The notes under the pieces: generated by a model
What the model saw: only the letters and a program-made list of their open reading frames with translations
What the model was told of the DNA's origin: nothing
Database searches by the model: none
Translations under genes and position numbers: made by a program
Source: Pterois miles
Taxonomy: Eukaryota; Chordata; Actinopteri; Perciformes; Scorpaenidae
DNA length: 64,000 bases
Assembly: GCA_947000775.1 (NCBI GenBank)
Contig: CAMQGK010000008.1
Location: 10,864,501 to 10,928,500 of the forward strand
Reading direction: 5' to 3'
Part shown: piece after piece, positions 26,179-36,460 of the stretch
Position numbering within the stretch: the stretch's first letter is position 1
How the letters are laid out: each line of letters begins with the position of its first letter

Positions 26179-26459
26179 TTGAATCTCTCAAAACCACAAA
26201 CACGTAACATTTCAAAGGTATACTTCCCTGCTTTGCGGTCGACACACTGTTCCGTCTCCTCAGGTGAGCTCACAGGTGTCATCCATCTTCTTAATTAGAT
26301 AAACAAGTTGTAGCAGAGCTGAAAATCCCTCATGTTGCCACAAACGGCTCCATCATACGCGTTTAACTTGTTCTCAAGCTGTTTTACAGTTTATGTCGCT
26401 TTCTGTTGGTGATATGCGCTTTATTTAATGATAGTTATCACTCCGAGATTAAAATAAAA

Positions 26460-26640
26460 CTTTCACTTTGTGGTCTGGCGGCCATCATGCAAGGGGAAGA
26501 ACGGAGGAGCTGTAACGCGTCTACAGCGAATCATCGCTGGGGTAGAGCGCATGCGCACTAAGTCTGATCTGAAAACGAGCCAATAGCAACGCACGACGCA
26601 GCTCCAATTCCACTGCGCATGCGTGACACCCCTACGTCTT
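26460..26640. promoter_or_regulatory. CpG-rich promoter-like segment with two NRF-1-type sites
   Basis: A short CpG-rich stretch in otherwise AT-rich DNA. It holds GCGCATGCGCA at 26,547-26,557, TGCGCATGCGT at 26,614-26,624 (both match the NRF-1 palindrome) and CCAAT at about 26,580 between them, with no TATA box. This combination is typical of TATA-less housekeeping and often bidirectional vertebrate promoters. The minus-strand exon candidate at 26,072-26,178 is the nearest possible target. Nothing exon-like was seen immediately on the plus side, where a MITE begins at 26,727. Confidence 0.5.
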
Positions 26641-26726
26641 TTACTAGGCCTTTACATGGAAACTGACTAAATATATTATTATTATTATTCTTTAATTTTC
26701 ATCATGTTGTATGCATCAAATGTACA

Positions 26727-27592
26727 ACGGAGTATTATGGTCACATTGAAGAAAAAATACAACTGAGATTTCGAGAGTAAAGTCATAGGTTCACATGAAA
26801 AAAGTTGTAATATTATGGGAGTAAAGTCATAATATGACAAAAAAGTCAGAAGTTTACAAGGAAAAAAAAAAGGTTGTAACATGAGAATTAAGTCAATTTT
26901 ATGAGGAATAAGTCGTTTTAGATAAGATAAGATAAGATATTCCTTTATTAGTCCCACAGTGGGGAAATTTATGAGAATAAAGTCAGGTTTACAATTTAAA
27001 AAGTTATAATAATATGGGAATAAAGTCATAAGTTTATGAAGAAAAAAGTCATATTATGAGAATAAAGTTGTAATATTCGTCCTAAGTGCACAAGAAATAA
27101 GTCATATTATGAGAATGAATTTAAATAAATTTACAAGAATAAAGTTATAGGTTTACTAGAAAAAAAGTAGTAATACTATGAGAAGTAGAAAATTTCTGTG
27201 ATTATTATTTTTAGAGGGCATCCTGTGTGAAAATGAGGAACATGGAGCATCTTGTGATGTTATACTTTAGTTTAGGTTTCACAAAAAACTATTTTTTTGG
27301 CTCATCAGCTCCACATTATCAACAGCATCAGGACCATGAAAAGACTGAGCAAAAAACTGAGTTTATTCTGAAGAAATTACCACACTGACCTGGAGGAAAC
27401 TGACAAGTGGAGGAAAGTACTTTTTTCTCATGAAGTTGTGACTTTATTCTGGCAATATTATCACTTGTTTTGTTCTTGAAATAGTATGACTTAATTGTCA
27501 TTAAATTACACCTTTTTTTCTTGTAATATTATAACTTAATTCTCGAAATCTCAGATTTTTTTTCCCCCTCAGTGTGGCCCTAATAGTCCGCC
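26727..27592. mobile_element. MITE-like element filled with ~30-bp AAAGTCATAAT-type repeats
   Basis: The left end CGGAGTATTATGG...CACATTGA and the right end (reverse complement CGGCGGACTATTAGGGCC) are inverted. The inverted similarity extends through CTGAGATTTCGAGA, seen at about 26,764 and in inverse near 27,543. The interior is a chain of diverged units such as GTTGTAATATTATGGGAGTA and AAAGTCATAATATGAC. A foreign SINE/LINE tail sits at 26,924-26,972. No protein is encoded. Repeats of this look are frequent in fish genomes (recollection, not searched). Confidence 0.65.
26924..26972 (-). mobile_element. SINE/LINE 3'-tail fragment nested in the MITE
   Basis: Read on the minus strand it is AAATTTCCCCACTGTGGGAC, TAATAAAGG and a (TATCT)n end. 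The same tail, TTTCCCCACTGTGGGACTAA, ends the SINE at 48,754-49,098. It is a 5'-truncated insertion inside the element at 26,727-27,592 and is therefore younger than it. Confidence 0.75.
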
Positions 27593-28729
27593 GTATGCAT
27601 GCATGTATGCAGCTGTAGTGACAGATAAATGCCTGGGATCATTAACAAGGCTGACATTTCTTGGGATTAGACTGTTAATTCAGATTTTCAAGTTGTCTCT
27701 GAATTCTTTGAATTATTTGCAGATATTTTTGAACGAAGCCTCTGTGGCTATCTGACACAGACAGTACAGTACAGTTTACTTTGATACTGAGGAAACTGTC
27801 TATTTAATGTAGCTTTTCTATTAGTTCATATACAGTAAAAATACTCTGCATGTGTCTGTAAATGACTGAAACAGAAACGAATGCTTCCACTTTGGTGAGA
27901 GACAATATGTTGTTTGGTGAATACTAATATGAAGTTGTTTGTATTAAAAAAAAAAACTCAAAAAACTGTAGAGCCAATTAAACAGCTGTGTCAAAATCAG
28001 TTTATGTGTGGAGGCAAACATTTAGGCCCAGGAGAGGGGAGACGATCAATGTAGCGTGTCACTTCCTGTCTTCTTCCTCATCCCCACAGGATCAACACCA
28101 ACTCCGCCACTCCTCTCCTCATGCTTCAGTTTGCTTATTGCTTCCTCTCGGTGTCTGTTTGTCTCAAATTCTGGTCACATTGACACTCCTCCCCGTCTGT
28201 CTGCCTTCCTTTCTCTCCTCCTCCTCACGCACTTTGTAGCCCTCCATCTTTTTTCTTTCTTTTTTCTCTCTTTCCCTGTCTGCATCCCTCCTTCCTCCTC
28301 TTCTCTATCTCTCCCCCAGGACTGTTGTGTTTACTCGTTGTCTCTTCGTCTCGTTCTCCTCCAGCGGAGGATGGAGATGTGTCTCGCCACTGCAGTTACC
28401 GCAGGGTTGCTTTGGGAATAACAGCTGCCACTTCGTTGTTCGGAAACTGACAGAGAAGAACGGGCAAAGGAGGGAAAAGAAGGAAAAACATGCAAAACAT
28501 AAACTGTTTCAGTCCTCCGAGTCAAAGTTTGGATTCCTTTTTCTTAATTAGGTCAGTCTTAGAAAGTGAATATAATGCACAGACACGCACCTGGACTGTG
28601 ACACTGTAAGCACTCTCACCCTCCCTCCCTCTCTGCTATTCCCACAGTGCCTTAGATCAAATGAGGGAACCACAGTGGAGCTGTTTATTGGCCAAGAGGG
28701 CAACACAGCGGTTGTTCAGGTCAGGTCCC

Positions 28730-28768
<39 letters not shown>

Positions 28769-29150
28769 GGAGTTTACTCTCCAACAACCACTCCCCTCTG
28801 GCCAGCGCTATAAATATGATTGTGTTCTTTCCCATGATGCCAGGTTAGATAACAGCTAAAAAAAAAAAAAACGAGGTGAATGCTGATGAAGTAATTAGTG
28901 GAAAGGAGAGTCTGCAGGTTGAACTCATCCTATCCAGCAAGCACTTCACAGAGGCTGACCCCTCAACATGACATGCAACCCAGATGAACATAATACTGTA
29001 TTTTTGAGTGATACAATGTGACATGATGACATTTTATATAAACCAGTTTTGTCCTAAAGAACTTTGAAAATAGCAGCTCTAAATTACAGCAGATACAGGC
29101 ACAGATGAGCATAATACATCTACTCAATGCAGTTATCAGTTATACAGTTT
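27593..29150. other. Non-coding region, no gene identified
   Basis: Pyrimidine-rich DNA at 28,050-28,320 opens long low-complexity frames rich in Ser, Leu and Pro, which I reject as coding. A (GT)n tract lies at 28,732-28,764. Nothing else stands out. Confidence 0.6.
28732..28764. repeat. (GT)n microsatellite
   Basis: About 16 GT units with one GC interruption near the end. Confidence 0.95.
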
Positions 29151-29427
29151 GGGGGCGGCAGTAGCTCAGTCTGTAGGGATTTGGAGGTCAGCAGCGTGAA
29201 CCGCAGGGTCATGAGTTCAAGTGGACCGACGTCCACTTGACGTGGACCTCGGGGCGCTTGTCAGAGGCAGCCCCCTCGTTTTGACATCTCTCCATTAATG
29301 CATGTATATAGATCCTGTTTGTACATGTATGTATTTCAGGTCTGTGTGTACTGTGTACAAAATAACAAGGGTGAAAAAACTGGAAATTCCCCTCAGGGGA
29401 TCAATAAAGTGTGTTTTCTTCTTCTTG
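29151..29427 (+). mobile_element. tRNA-derived SINE, degraded copy
   Basis: It begins GGGGGCGGCAGTAGCTCAGT with an A-box-like TAGCTCAGTCTGTAGG and a degenerate B box (GAGTTCAAGT near 29,213). It continues with the body blocks CGGGGCGCTTGTCAGAGGCA and CATCTCTCCATTA and ends with a tail (AATTCCCCTCAGGGGATCAA, TAAAG, then CTTCTTCTT). It shares head, body and tail with the better copy at 48,754. The B box is damaged, so it is unlikely to be transcribed by polymerase III. The layout resembles V-SINE-type fish SINEs; the family name is tentative. Confidence 0.8.
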
Positions 29428-31549
29428 TCATTTCAGCATAGTTGAACACAGCCAAAGAAGCATCTTGCTTTTCTAAAACTAATGCAGGAGTCTTTGCACT
29501 TTGGGGAATGGTGCTGCTGTAAAAACATGGTTCCATCACTTTTATGTCCATTTTTATACATGAGGTGTAGACATTATTATCTCAGACCGTTCCAAAGGTG
29601 TTGAAAATACTTCTGTAGAGGGCCACCATTTAATATCCTATATTCATTTTAAGAAAGTAGTGGTGTGTGGTTTTAGGACTTAGAGGATAACTGGTATTTT
29701 TCAACCTGGGCCCTATATCCCCATGTCTAAGTGACGAATGGGAACAACACTTTGAAATTGGTCCAGTATTGAGGGAAAACACTGCAGCTGCCAGCCGCTA
29801 AATGAGCTTACAGCTCATTGCCTTGGTTTCAAGCTTGTGACTTTACTCTTTTGGTTAACCCTCACCACACTCATCAACCTTGTAAATAGACAAATGCATG
29901 CTAGCATGTTAGCCAAATCACCTTATAATGAGATGAGATGTCAGTGTTGTGTTTTCAGCTTCTTACGCTGCCCCCAAGGGAGCATAAGAGTTACCCAGTT
30001 ATACATTCACTTGATCCCCTGTTAAGTATATTGAATAGTACACATTAAAAGAAGAAGAGAAATGGGTGTGAATGAATTGCATTATTAGATTAATAAAGAC
30101 TTTGCAGCTTCGCACACTTCTATGAGATGCAGTTGTATTTGCAAGCCAGTGCACACTGCTTGACATCAACCACCGTGGGGGCATGAACTTGTGATCTTTT
30201 GACTGGTGGGGTCAGAACCTTTTTCACTACAGTCAACAAGCAGCTATGTTGGCTTGAGACAGTCAGTCTTCAGAGAGGCCCGGATGATTCAAACCCTCCG
30301 GGATGCTGATTTGACCTTTTCAATGCTGTTTCACCAGAGTGAAAGTGCTTAGAAATCCGGACTAATCCCCCATTTAGACAGCCGTAAAATGTGTAATACA
30401 ATTGATAGAGCATGATACATCCTCTTAATGTGGCCATTCATAAGTTCAAACAGACTTCAGCTGAAGTGGATCAATTATTTGGAGGACAATCCATTCTTTT
30501 GTAAATGCACACTCACTAGTGGTGGTATAGTGGGGTCAGAACAAGGTGAGGGAGACTGAGCAACATTTCAGTGACTTGTTACACCTAAAAGGCCTCATCA
30601 TTCTCGTATTGATTGGGAAATCAGTATTTCCAGTTTTAATTAAAAGGCCTGACTCCAGCAGGAGCAGGACGATGGGACAAAGCTTTCACATTTTTTATAA
30701 AATGAATATGTCATTTACAATTAACTCCTCCATTTAAATATGTCCAATAAACAAACTGGAAATTGAGTAGAGACAAAGTTAATTTTCTAACTATTGGACT
30801 GTGGCACACATACAAACTCTGACACAGGAAAATACATGCACTCTGGCAGTGGAAGTGGAGATGACTCAGCACATTATAGCGATCATTTCTGTGTTGACCG
30901 TGTCCTTTACTGTGACCTCTTTTATTGTGTCAAGTGACTGTTTATTTCCATAACAGCCCAATGTAGCATGAGAATACTGCATGATCGCTTATCTGCTGGA
31001 GGATGAAGCTAATAGGGCGAACCCGCTACGTATCAGCTCAAAGCACCACTGTGAAAGCCTCACAGAGCTGCTAGCATGGCTGTAGACTCATTTTCAGATA
31101 TCTAGGTCACCACTTCTGCACAGTTTTTTAGCATGTTAAAGGATAGGTTCACATTTTGTCAAATCTGAGAGTTGAGCAAAGCTGTTCTCTAAAGTTCAAA
31201 TCAAATACGAGGCTTCAGCTGTCAGAGATAAGAAAATATATGCTCTGAATTTCTTTTGAAAAATTTTCCCTTTTCATTTCTCCTGACAGTGCTGCCTTGC
31301 TAAGCCATGATGGAGGGTAACACAAACAGCAAATCCTGTGCTAAAAAGGTGGTAATTGAGGCACAAAGACATGGCACTTGATTAGGCTAATTCAGACTGA
31401 AGCCTCATATTAGCTTCGGGTGGAATTCAGAATGCATTTTTGCAAAGAATGATCTATGCAGTATTTCACTGCATTGATCTAAGTGTGCGGAAATCTTTCT
31501 ATTATCTTTCCTTTTTTTCTAAAATTTAGTTTTATTTGCACACACATAA
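29428..31549. other. Non-coding region with possible old transposon pieces
   Basis: No gene is seen. Two stretches resemble ends of MITEs I associate with fish genomes: GATAACTGGTATTTTTCAAC at about 29,686 and AAAGGATAGGTTCACATTTT at about 31,139. I could not find the matching opposite ends, so neither is called as a complete element. Confidence 0.4.
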
Positions 31550-31835
31550 AGGCCTTTACACACTGAGGGTGCCACAAATAAACAACACGAAAATGCAAAA
31601 TACTTGTGTGCGACGATCATACGTCTGTAGGGCTTTCATTGTGAACGGTGAGAATGGAAGGAGTGGATCTGGTCTGCACTGTGTTTGTCAAAACTGAAAA
31701 GAGTAATGAAGTTTGCAGCTGATGTTACTTTTTTGCCATGTGATATTTTGCACTCTGTATGAAAGTCTGAATAAATATATTGACATGCAAATGAATCACA
31801 CAAAAAATAAAACTGGGTCTGGTGTGTAATGGCCT
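31550..31835. mobile_element. Short MITE, TIR AGGCCTTTACACAC, TSD TAA
   Basis: The left end AGGCCTTTACACACTG (31,550) is mirrored by GGTGTGTAATGGCCT (ending 31,835). TAA flanks both ends (31,547-31,549 and 31,836-31,838). A three-base TWA duplication is characteristic of PIF/Harbinger-type elements. The left 60 bp match the inverted right end of the larger element at 33,511-34,378, including the AAAATGCAAAATA block, so the two are family members. Confidence 0.7.
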
Positions 31836-33510
31836 TAAGATTTGCATAAAATTCAGATGATAAAAATATAAAAAATGTGTCAGGAGAGTTCAGGAAGTCA
31901 CAGGCTTATACAATGCATCTTTAGGATATAAAGAAACAATAACAAAAATGAAAATAAAGACAAAAAATGAAATAAAACTAAGCCATAATTTAATAAAATA
32001 CAACAAAAAAGAATGAGAACAAAAAAAATAAAAAAAAGCAAAATTGAGTCTCAGAAACTAAAAAAAAAAAACAACAAATCTGTAACCACAAACATGTTTA
32101 AGGATGCTTGCAAAAGGTTCAATGGAAATATGATTACATACTGAAGTCCATTTGTTATCAGCTGCATATTTAGTGAAATTAAGATAAGATAAGATAAGAT
32201 GAACCTTTATTAATCCCTGGAGGAAAATTCGGGTTAATTAGCATCTTTACTTTGAAAATATCCTCAACCGTAATCGACTCCCTCTCCATCTGTAGGAAAG
32301 ATACAGACACTCTTCTCAGCATTTGCCAGTCAAGTTTTATTTCATCTTTGAGGAAAAAGAAAAAAAAGAGAGAGAAAAGAAAAGTTTGGTCTTTGTAAAC
32401 ATCTATATCGTTTTTCATGTCATGTCATTTTTCAGCATTTAAAAATACTTTACTCTTTACTACGACATTTCCAACATCAACACTGTATTCAGAATGAGTT
32501 TAATTCATGCACCGACACACGTGGACGGGTTGATATGAAGAGATGCACACGTCCACACACACTCACGCTCACATGCACGCACACGCACACAATATAAAAG
32601 GGATAAGAGCACACTCATTGTAAATCGGTACAATGCTAATTTGCTGTTCTACTCTCTGAGGCCTTTTTTTTTTTTTTTACAAAACAAATCACCAAAACAA
32701 CACAAAACAATGGAGACAAATTGTACAATAATATAACAATAATAAAAGAAATGGAAAAATACCACATAATTATATCAAAAGCACTTTGTGACCGCATAAA
32801 TAGGACTGCATGATATATCAATAAAATGAAGAGTATGAAGTGATAAAATATATAAATATTTAGAAGGTAGTGGCTAATAATAGAGAGAGACGGAGAAAAG
32901 AACGATGTAAAATAAATAAACAAAATAGTGGCTGATTAACAGGTAAACTCTCACTCGCGCACACACTTTCCAGATCTCAAATTTAGTACAAATAATGTGT
33001 TTTATGGAAACATTGGTTCTTTACAAGCATGTTCGGTATTATTTTTGCATTCAGAAATAAAATCTTTTATATTACATCTTAATGTTTCTCAAAGCATCGC
33101 ATCATTCGTAGAGTCATCAGGGCTGTAACGAACGCCGAGGACACCCAGGTTACGTCCTTGGCATTTTTTCTCTAAATTTGGGGTTTTAGCAAATTGAGAA
33201 GGGTGACATTCAACAACTAAACGCACATCTAACTCAATATATTTCAATGTGATGACTCACTGTATGTGGCAACAAATCTAAATAAATAAAAGATTTGAGC
33301 TGAGACTAGATATCGGTGTCAATAAGATACCTTTGTAATGTAAACATGACAGCAGCTACTTGCATTAACAATGCCTCCAGGTTTAACAGAATACAAATAC
33401 TTTTACAAATAATCTTTACATCTCAAACTCCCATACAATAATGTCTGTAAACACCCCTAACACATGCACACACATATGCATACCTCCAGTAGCAACCATG
33501 CACTTTTTAA
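31836..33510. other. AT-rich non-coding region
   Basis: A-rich stretches at 31,930-32,080 and 32,665-32,930. A SINE/LINE tail lies at 32,181-32,232. No gene is supported. Confidence 0.5.
32181..32232 (-). mobile_element. SINE/LINE 3'-tail fragment
   Basis: On the minus strand it reads TTTTCCTCCAGGGATTAATA, AAGGTTCATC, then (TTATC)n. It is a relative of the tail at 26,924-26,972 with a different inner stem. Only the 3' end is present. Confidence 0.6.
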
Positions 33511-34378
33511 AGCCTTTACACACCGGCAGCATGTTTTATCTTAGTGTGATTAATTCGCACGTCAATATAATTTTTTCAGACTGTTGCTTTTGCTTCAAAT
33601 GTGGTGGTACGTTAGTATTGCCGTTACTTAGCAGCAGCGTTCTTCATGACAACCGCTTGAACGCCTCGCATATTGTATTCCCAATCACATCATGTTCATG
33701 ACTTCCCATCTCGTAAACACAAGTTCACGAGGCACCTTTTCACACTGAATGCAAATATTACGCAGCGAAACAAACGACGAAGCCCACGTTTTTTCTGAGC
33801 TTTCACACCGTGAATAAAGGCATTAACCAGTTGTTGCTGAGTTGCGCCTGTATTTATGAAACAACACAGAGGCGCTATGCTCTGAACCAAGATGGCAAAT
33901 TGTATTAAAGCACGGTCACACATGCGCGAAATTAAAATTCGCCTCATGTTCAATTCAATTTTATGCAAGTTAGGGGCAAAAAAACATTCGCTTACAATGG
34001 CAAAGCAAATTCAAATCTTTTGCATTCGCCTTCAGTACACAAATACCGCCTCAGCAGGCAGTGACTGCGCCCTTACTCCTTTCAACCATCTTTTTTAATA
34101 TTATTTTTTCCTTTTATTGGTAGTGACAGACTGAAATGGGGAGATGGGATGACATGCAGGCTGGGTTCGAACCCAGGACCGCTGTAGCAGGGACTGAGTC
34201 TTAATACATGAGGTGCCTGCTCTACCGGGTGAACGCCACCCTCTCCTTTCACCCTTGAGAAAGGCAGTACATCTGTTTGTACCTTTCACAACAAAAGCCC
34301 TACACTTTGAATATTTGCAGGCGAATATTTTGCATTTTCATTTTGTTTATTCATCACGCCCCCGGTGTGTAAAGGCCT
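33511..34378. mobile_element. MITE, TIR AGCCTTTACACACCGG, with nested SINE
   Basis: The left end AGCCTTTACACACCGG (33,511) is the inverse of CCGGTGTGTAAAGGCCT (ending 34,378). It is flanked by TAA on the left and TTA on the right, compatible with a decayed TWA duplication. It is related to the 286-bp element at 31,550. Its interior has CA/GC-mixed unique sequence without a transposase frame, and a minus-strand SINE at about 34,095-34,250. Confidence 0.7.
34095..34250 (-). mobile_element. tRNA-derived SINE, nested
   Basis: On the minus strand the order is an A-box-like GGTAGAGCAGGC, a near-perfect B box GGTTCGAACCC (about 34,164-34,174), CTGCATGTCATCCCATCTCC, TTTCAGTCTGTCACTACC, and AATAAAAGG with an A-rich end. 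The region around the B box does not fold into a tRNA cloverleaf, so this is a SINE and not a tRNA gene. It belongs to a different family from the SINEs at 29,151 and 48,754. Confidence 0.75.
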
Positions 34379-34641
34379 TTACAGAGTGAAATAAATGCAT
34401 TTTAGTTGTCATCTCAGGCCACCATTGTCGTCATTTTCTAACTATGTTTGTACAGTGTAACATTAGTGGGAAATATGTAGTTTTTAATCGACTGTAGAGT
34501 ACTGCATGTACAGTCCAAATGTAATGTATGAGAGTAACTCATACACACTACACGTCTTAAAGCAAGGTGTCACCATCTATTCCCAGCCGTTGATAGCCAG
34601 CCAGATCTATTATATATCTAATCTGATTCGACAGGTACGAA

Positions 34642-34781
<140 letters not shown>

Positions 34782-35140
34782 GGAGCAAATCCAATTTCCA
34801 GATATTTTTTTACTGTGGGTCAGGTTGCCATTCTAATTCATTAATCTAACGTATGGGACTCAGCCAGGGACACAGGGCGAGCCCTTATAAGGAGATTACA
34901 ACACCAACCGAGACAAACAAACACACTCACACAAAGGCACAAATACGCATGTAGAGCTACACACAATGGATGCACATGCAAACGAGGGGAGGCACAAGGA
35001 ACACAAAAAAAGATGAACATATGAAGAGTAACATGTCAAATTTTTTGCTTGAAAGAGAGTGAAAAAAAAAACTGAATGAGAAATTTTCACATTCACTCGA
35101 AGAAGGGCAAGAAGAGGAAATGAGAAACATCAAAAGAGAA

Positions 35141-35173
35141 TGACACACACACACACATATACACACAATGTCT

Positions 35174-35212
<39 letters not shown>
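35141..35212. repeat. (CA)n microsatellite pair
   Basis: Two CA runs separated by TATACACACAATGTCTC, which is itself echoed (CAATGTCTCACACAC) after the second run. Confidence 0.95.
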
Positions 35213-35214
<2 letters not shown>

Positions 35215-35330
35215 GTCTCACACACACCAGAAACAGTCAAAAAGACAACGGCTTGGAGATAGATGGTCGCTAAGCAACAGGCAAGAGACTAAAAATATGG
35301 TTGCATTTCTTCACTCACTTACAAAGCACG

Positions 35331-35396
<66 letters not shown>

Positions 35397-35400
35397 CTCA
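35331..35400. repeat. (CA)n microsatellite
   Basis: About 33 CA units with one AA interruption. Third member of the cluster. Confidence 0.95.
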
Positions 35401-35896
35401 GTCAGTCGTCCTCCAGCAAGGCTTATCAACCTTTAAAAAGCCTGCATTTCTAAATCAGTCCCAGTATTCTTGTGTTCCTGTGGCGTCAGCACAGCAGCAC
35501 TATTAACCTGCCCACTCATTCTTAAACCGGAAACTGTTACAGGAGCTCAAGTCACTGAGAGACGGAGTTTGGCCCGGCAGACGTCCTGGCGTCTCGGAGG
35601 GGCCAGGAGTCGTGCCAGCGTGCCGGTCGTGTCAAATCTGGCGACTGGCTGATGACCTTCGTCACGGAGGGTTTGCTATCCTGAGGGCTACAGAGACGAC
35701 TGTGGAAGCTGAGATAATCAAAGGATCTGCATGGTTTCAACTGGTTGATTCAAACACCATGTCGACAAGCATCCAGAGCTGTACAGTCATGTCTTTAGTA
35801 TTTTTTTCAGGGGATTTTAGAGAGATGATGTTCTACAACTGGCACAGCCTGGCTACAGAGATGACAATGTCGTTTGATCAGTCCACATGACATGAT
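35401..35896. other. Non-coding region
   Basis: GC-richer DNA at 35,540-35,700 with short frames on both strands, none recognised and none with good splice sites. Confidence 0.4.
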
Positions 35897-36460
35897 AGCT
35901 CCCAAAAAGTGAAGCCTAAACATCTGGATCGCCCCCTGGTGGCTGGCTGCAATATCGGTCATTAATCCCTCCATGTTAGCAGATGGCCAAACTAAAAAGT
36001 CAAAGTACACATCAAATAATTTATTCCCAAAGATGGTTTCTATCATTTTAGGTTGTTTTTATCACGCTGATGTATGTAAGTGTTCATTTTTCTGATAATT
36101 TGGTTTTAATTAGTTGTTTGACTGATATAATGTGTTAATTTGATCATAAATGTAGTTATAGAGATATTATGATTAGTTGTGTCTTTCCAGCCAAACAGCT
36201 TCCATGGTGTTAACGTAGCAGCTAGGCGATTCACAAACAAGCTGCGGCTGTGCCCCTGATTGGCTCTGGGTGGTGTGTGGGCGGGGCCTTGATGTCGCAG
36301 CGCCAGCCCCCCGATTACGAGAATGCAGACTCTGGCTCCAAATTACGTCAAAATCTCAAGTTGTCAGCCCTCGTTTCCAGGATATTTTGGCTTCACTTTT
36401 GTACAGTGGGAGGAAGAGGAGACGTGTTGTCCATCTTAGTACAGTCTAAGGTCCACCACA
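35897..36460. mobile_element. Hairpin MITE-like element
   Basis: Subterminal inverted repeats: CTCCCAAAAAGTGAAGCC at about 35,900 against GGCTTCACTTTTGTACAGTG at about 36,388. Inside are CGCCCCCTGGTGGCTGGCTG and GTCATTAA...TCCATGTTAG blocks, and the right end carries TTGTCCATC...ACAGTCTAAGG. I associate these blocks with a widespread fish MITE (recollection, not searched). No protein is encoded and the exact ends are uncertain. Confidence 0.55.

Noticed and set aside
28056..28421. 121-codon frame
   Set aside because: Pyrimidine-rich low complexity, with overlapping open frames of the same composition.
34160..34250. tRNA gene with a perfect B box
   Set aside because: The arms do not form a cloverleaf, and a SINE body and tail follow directly.
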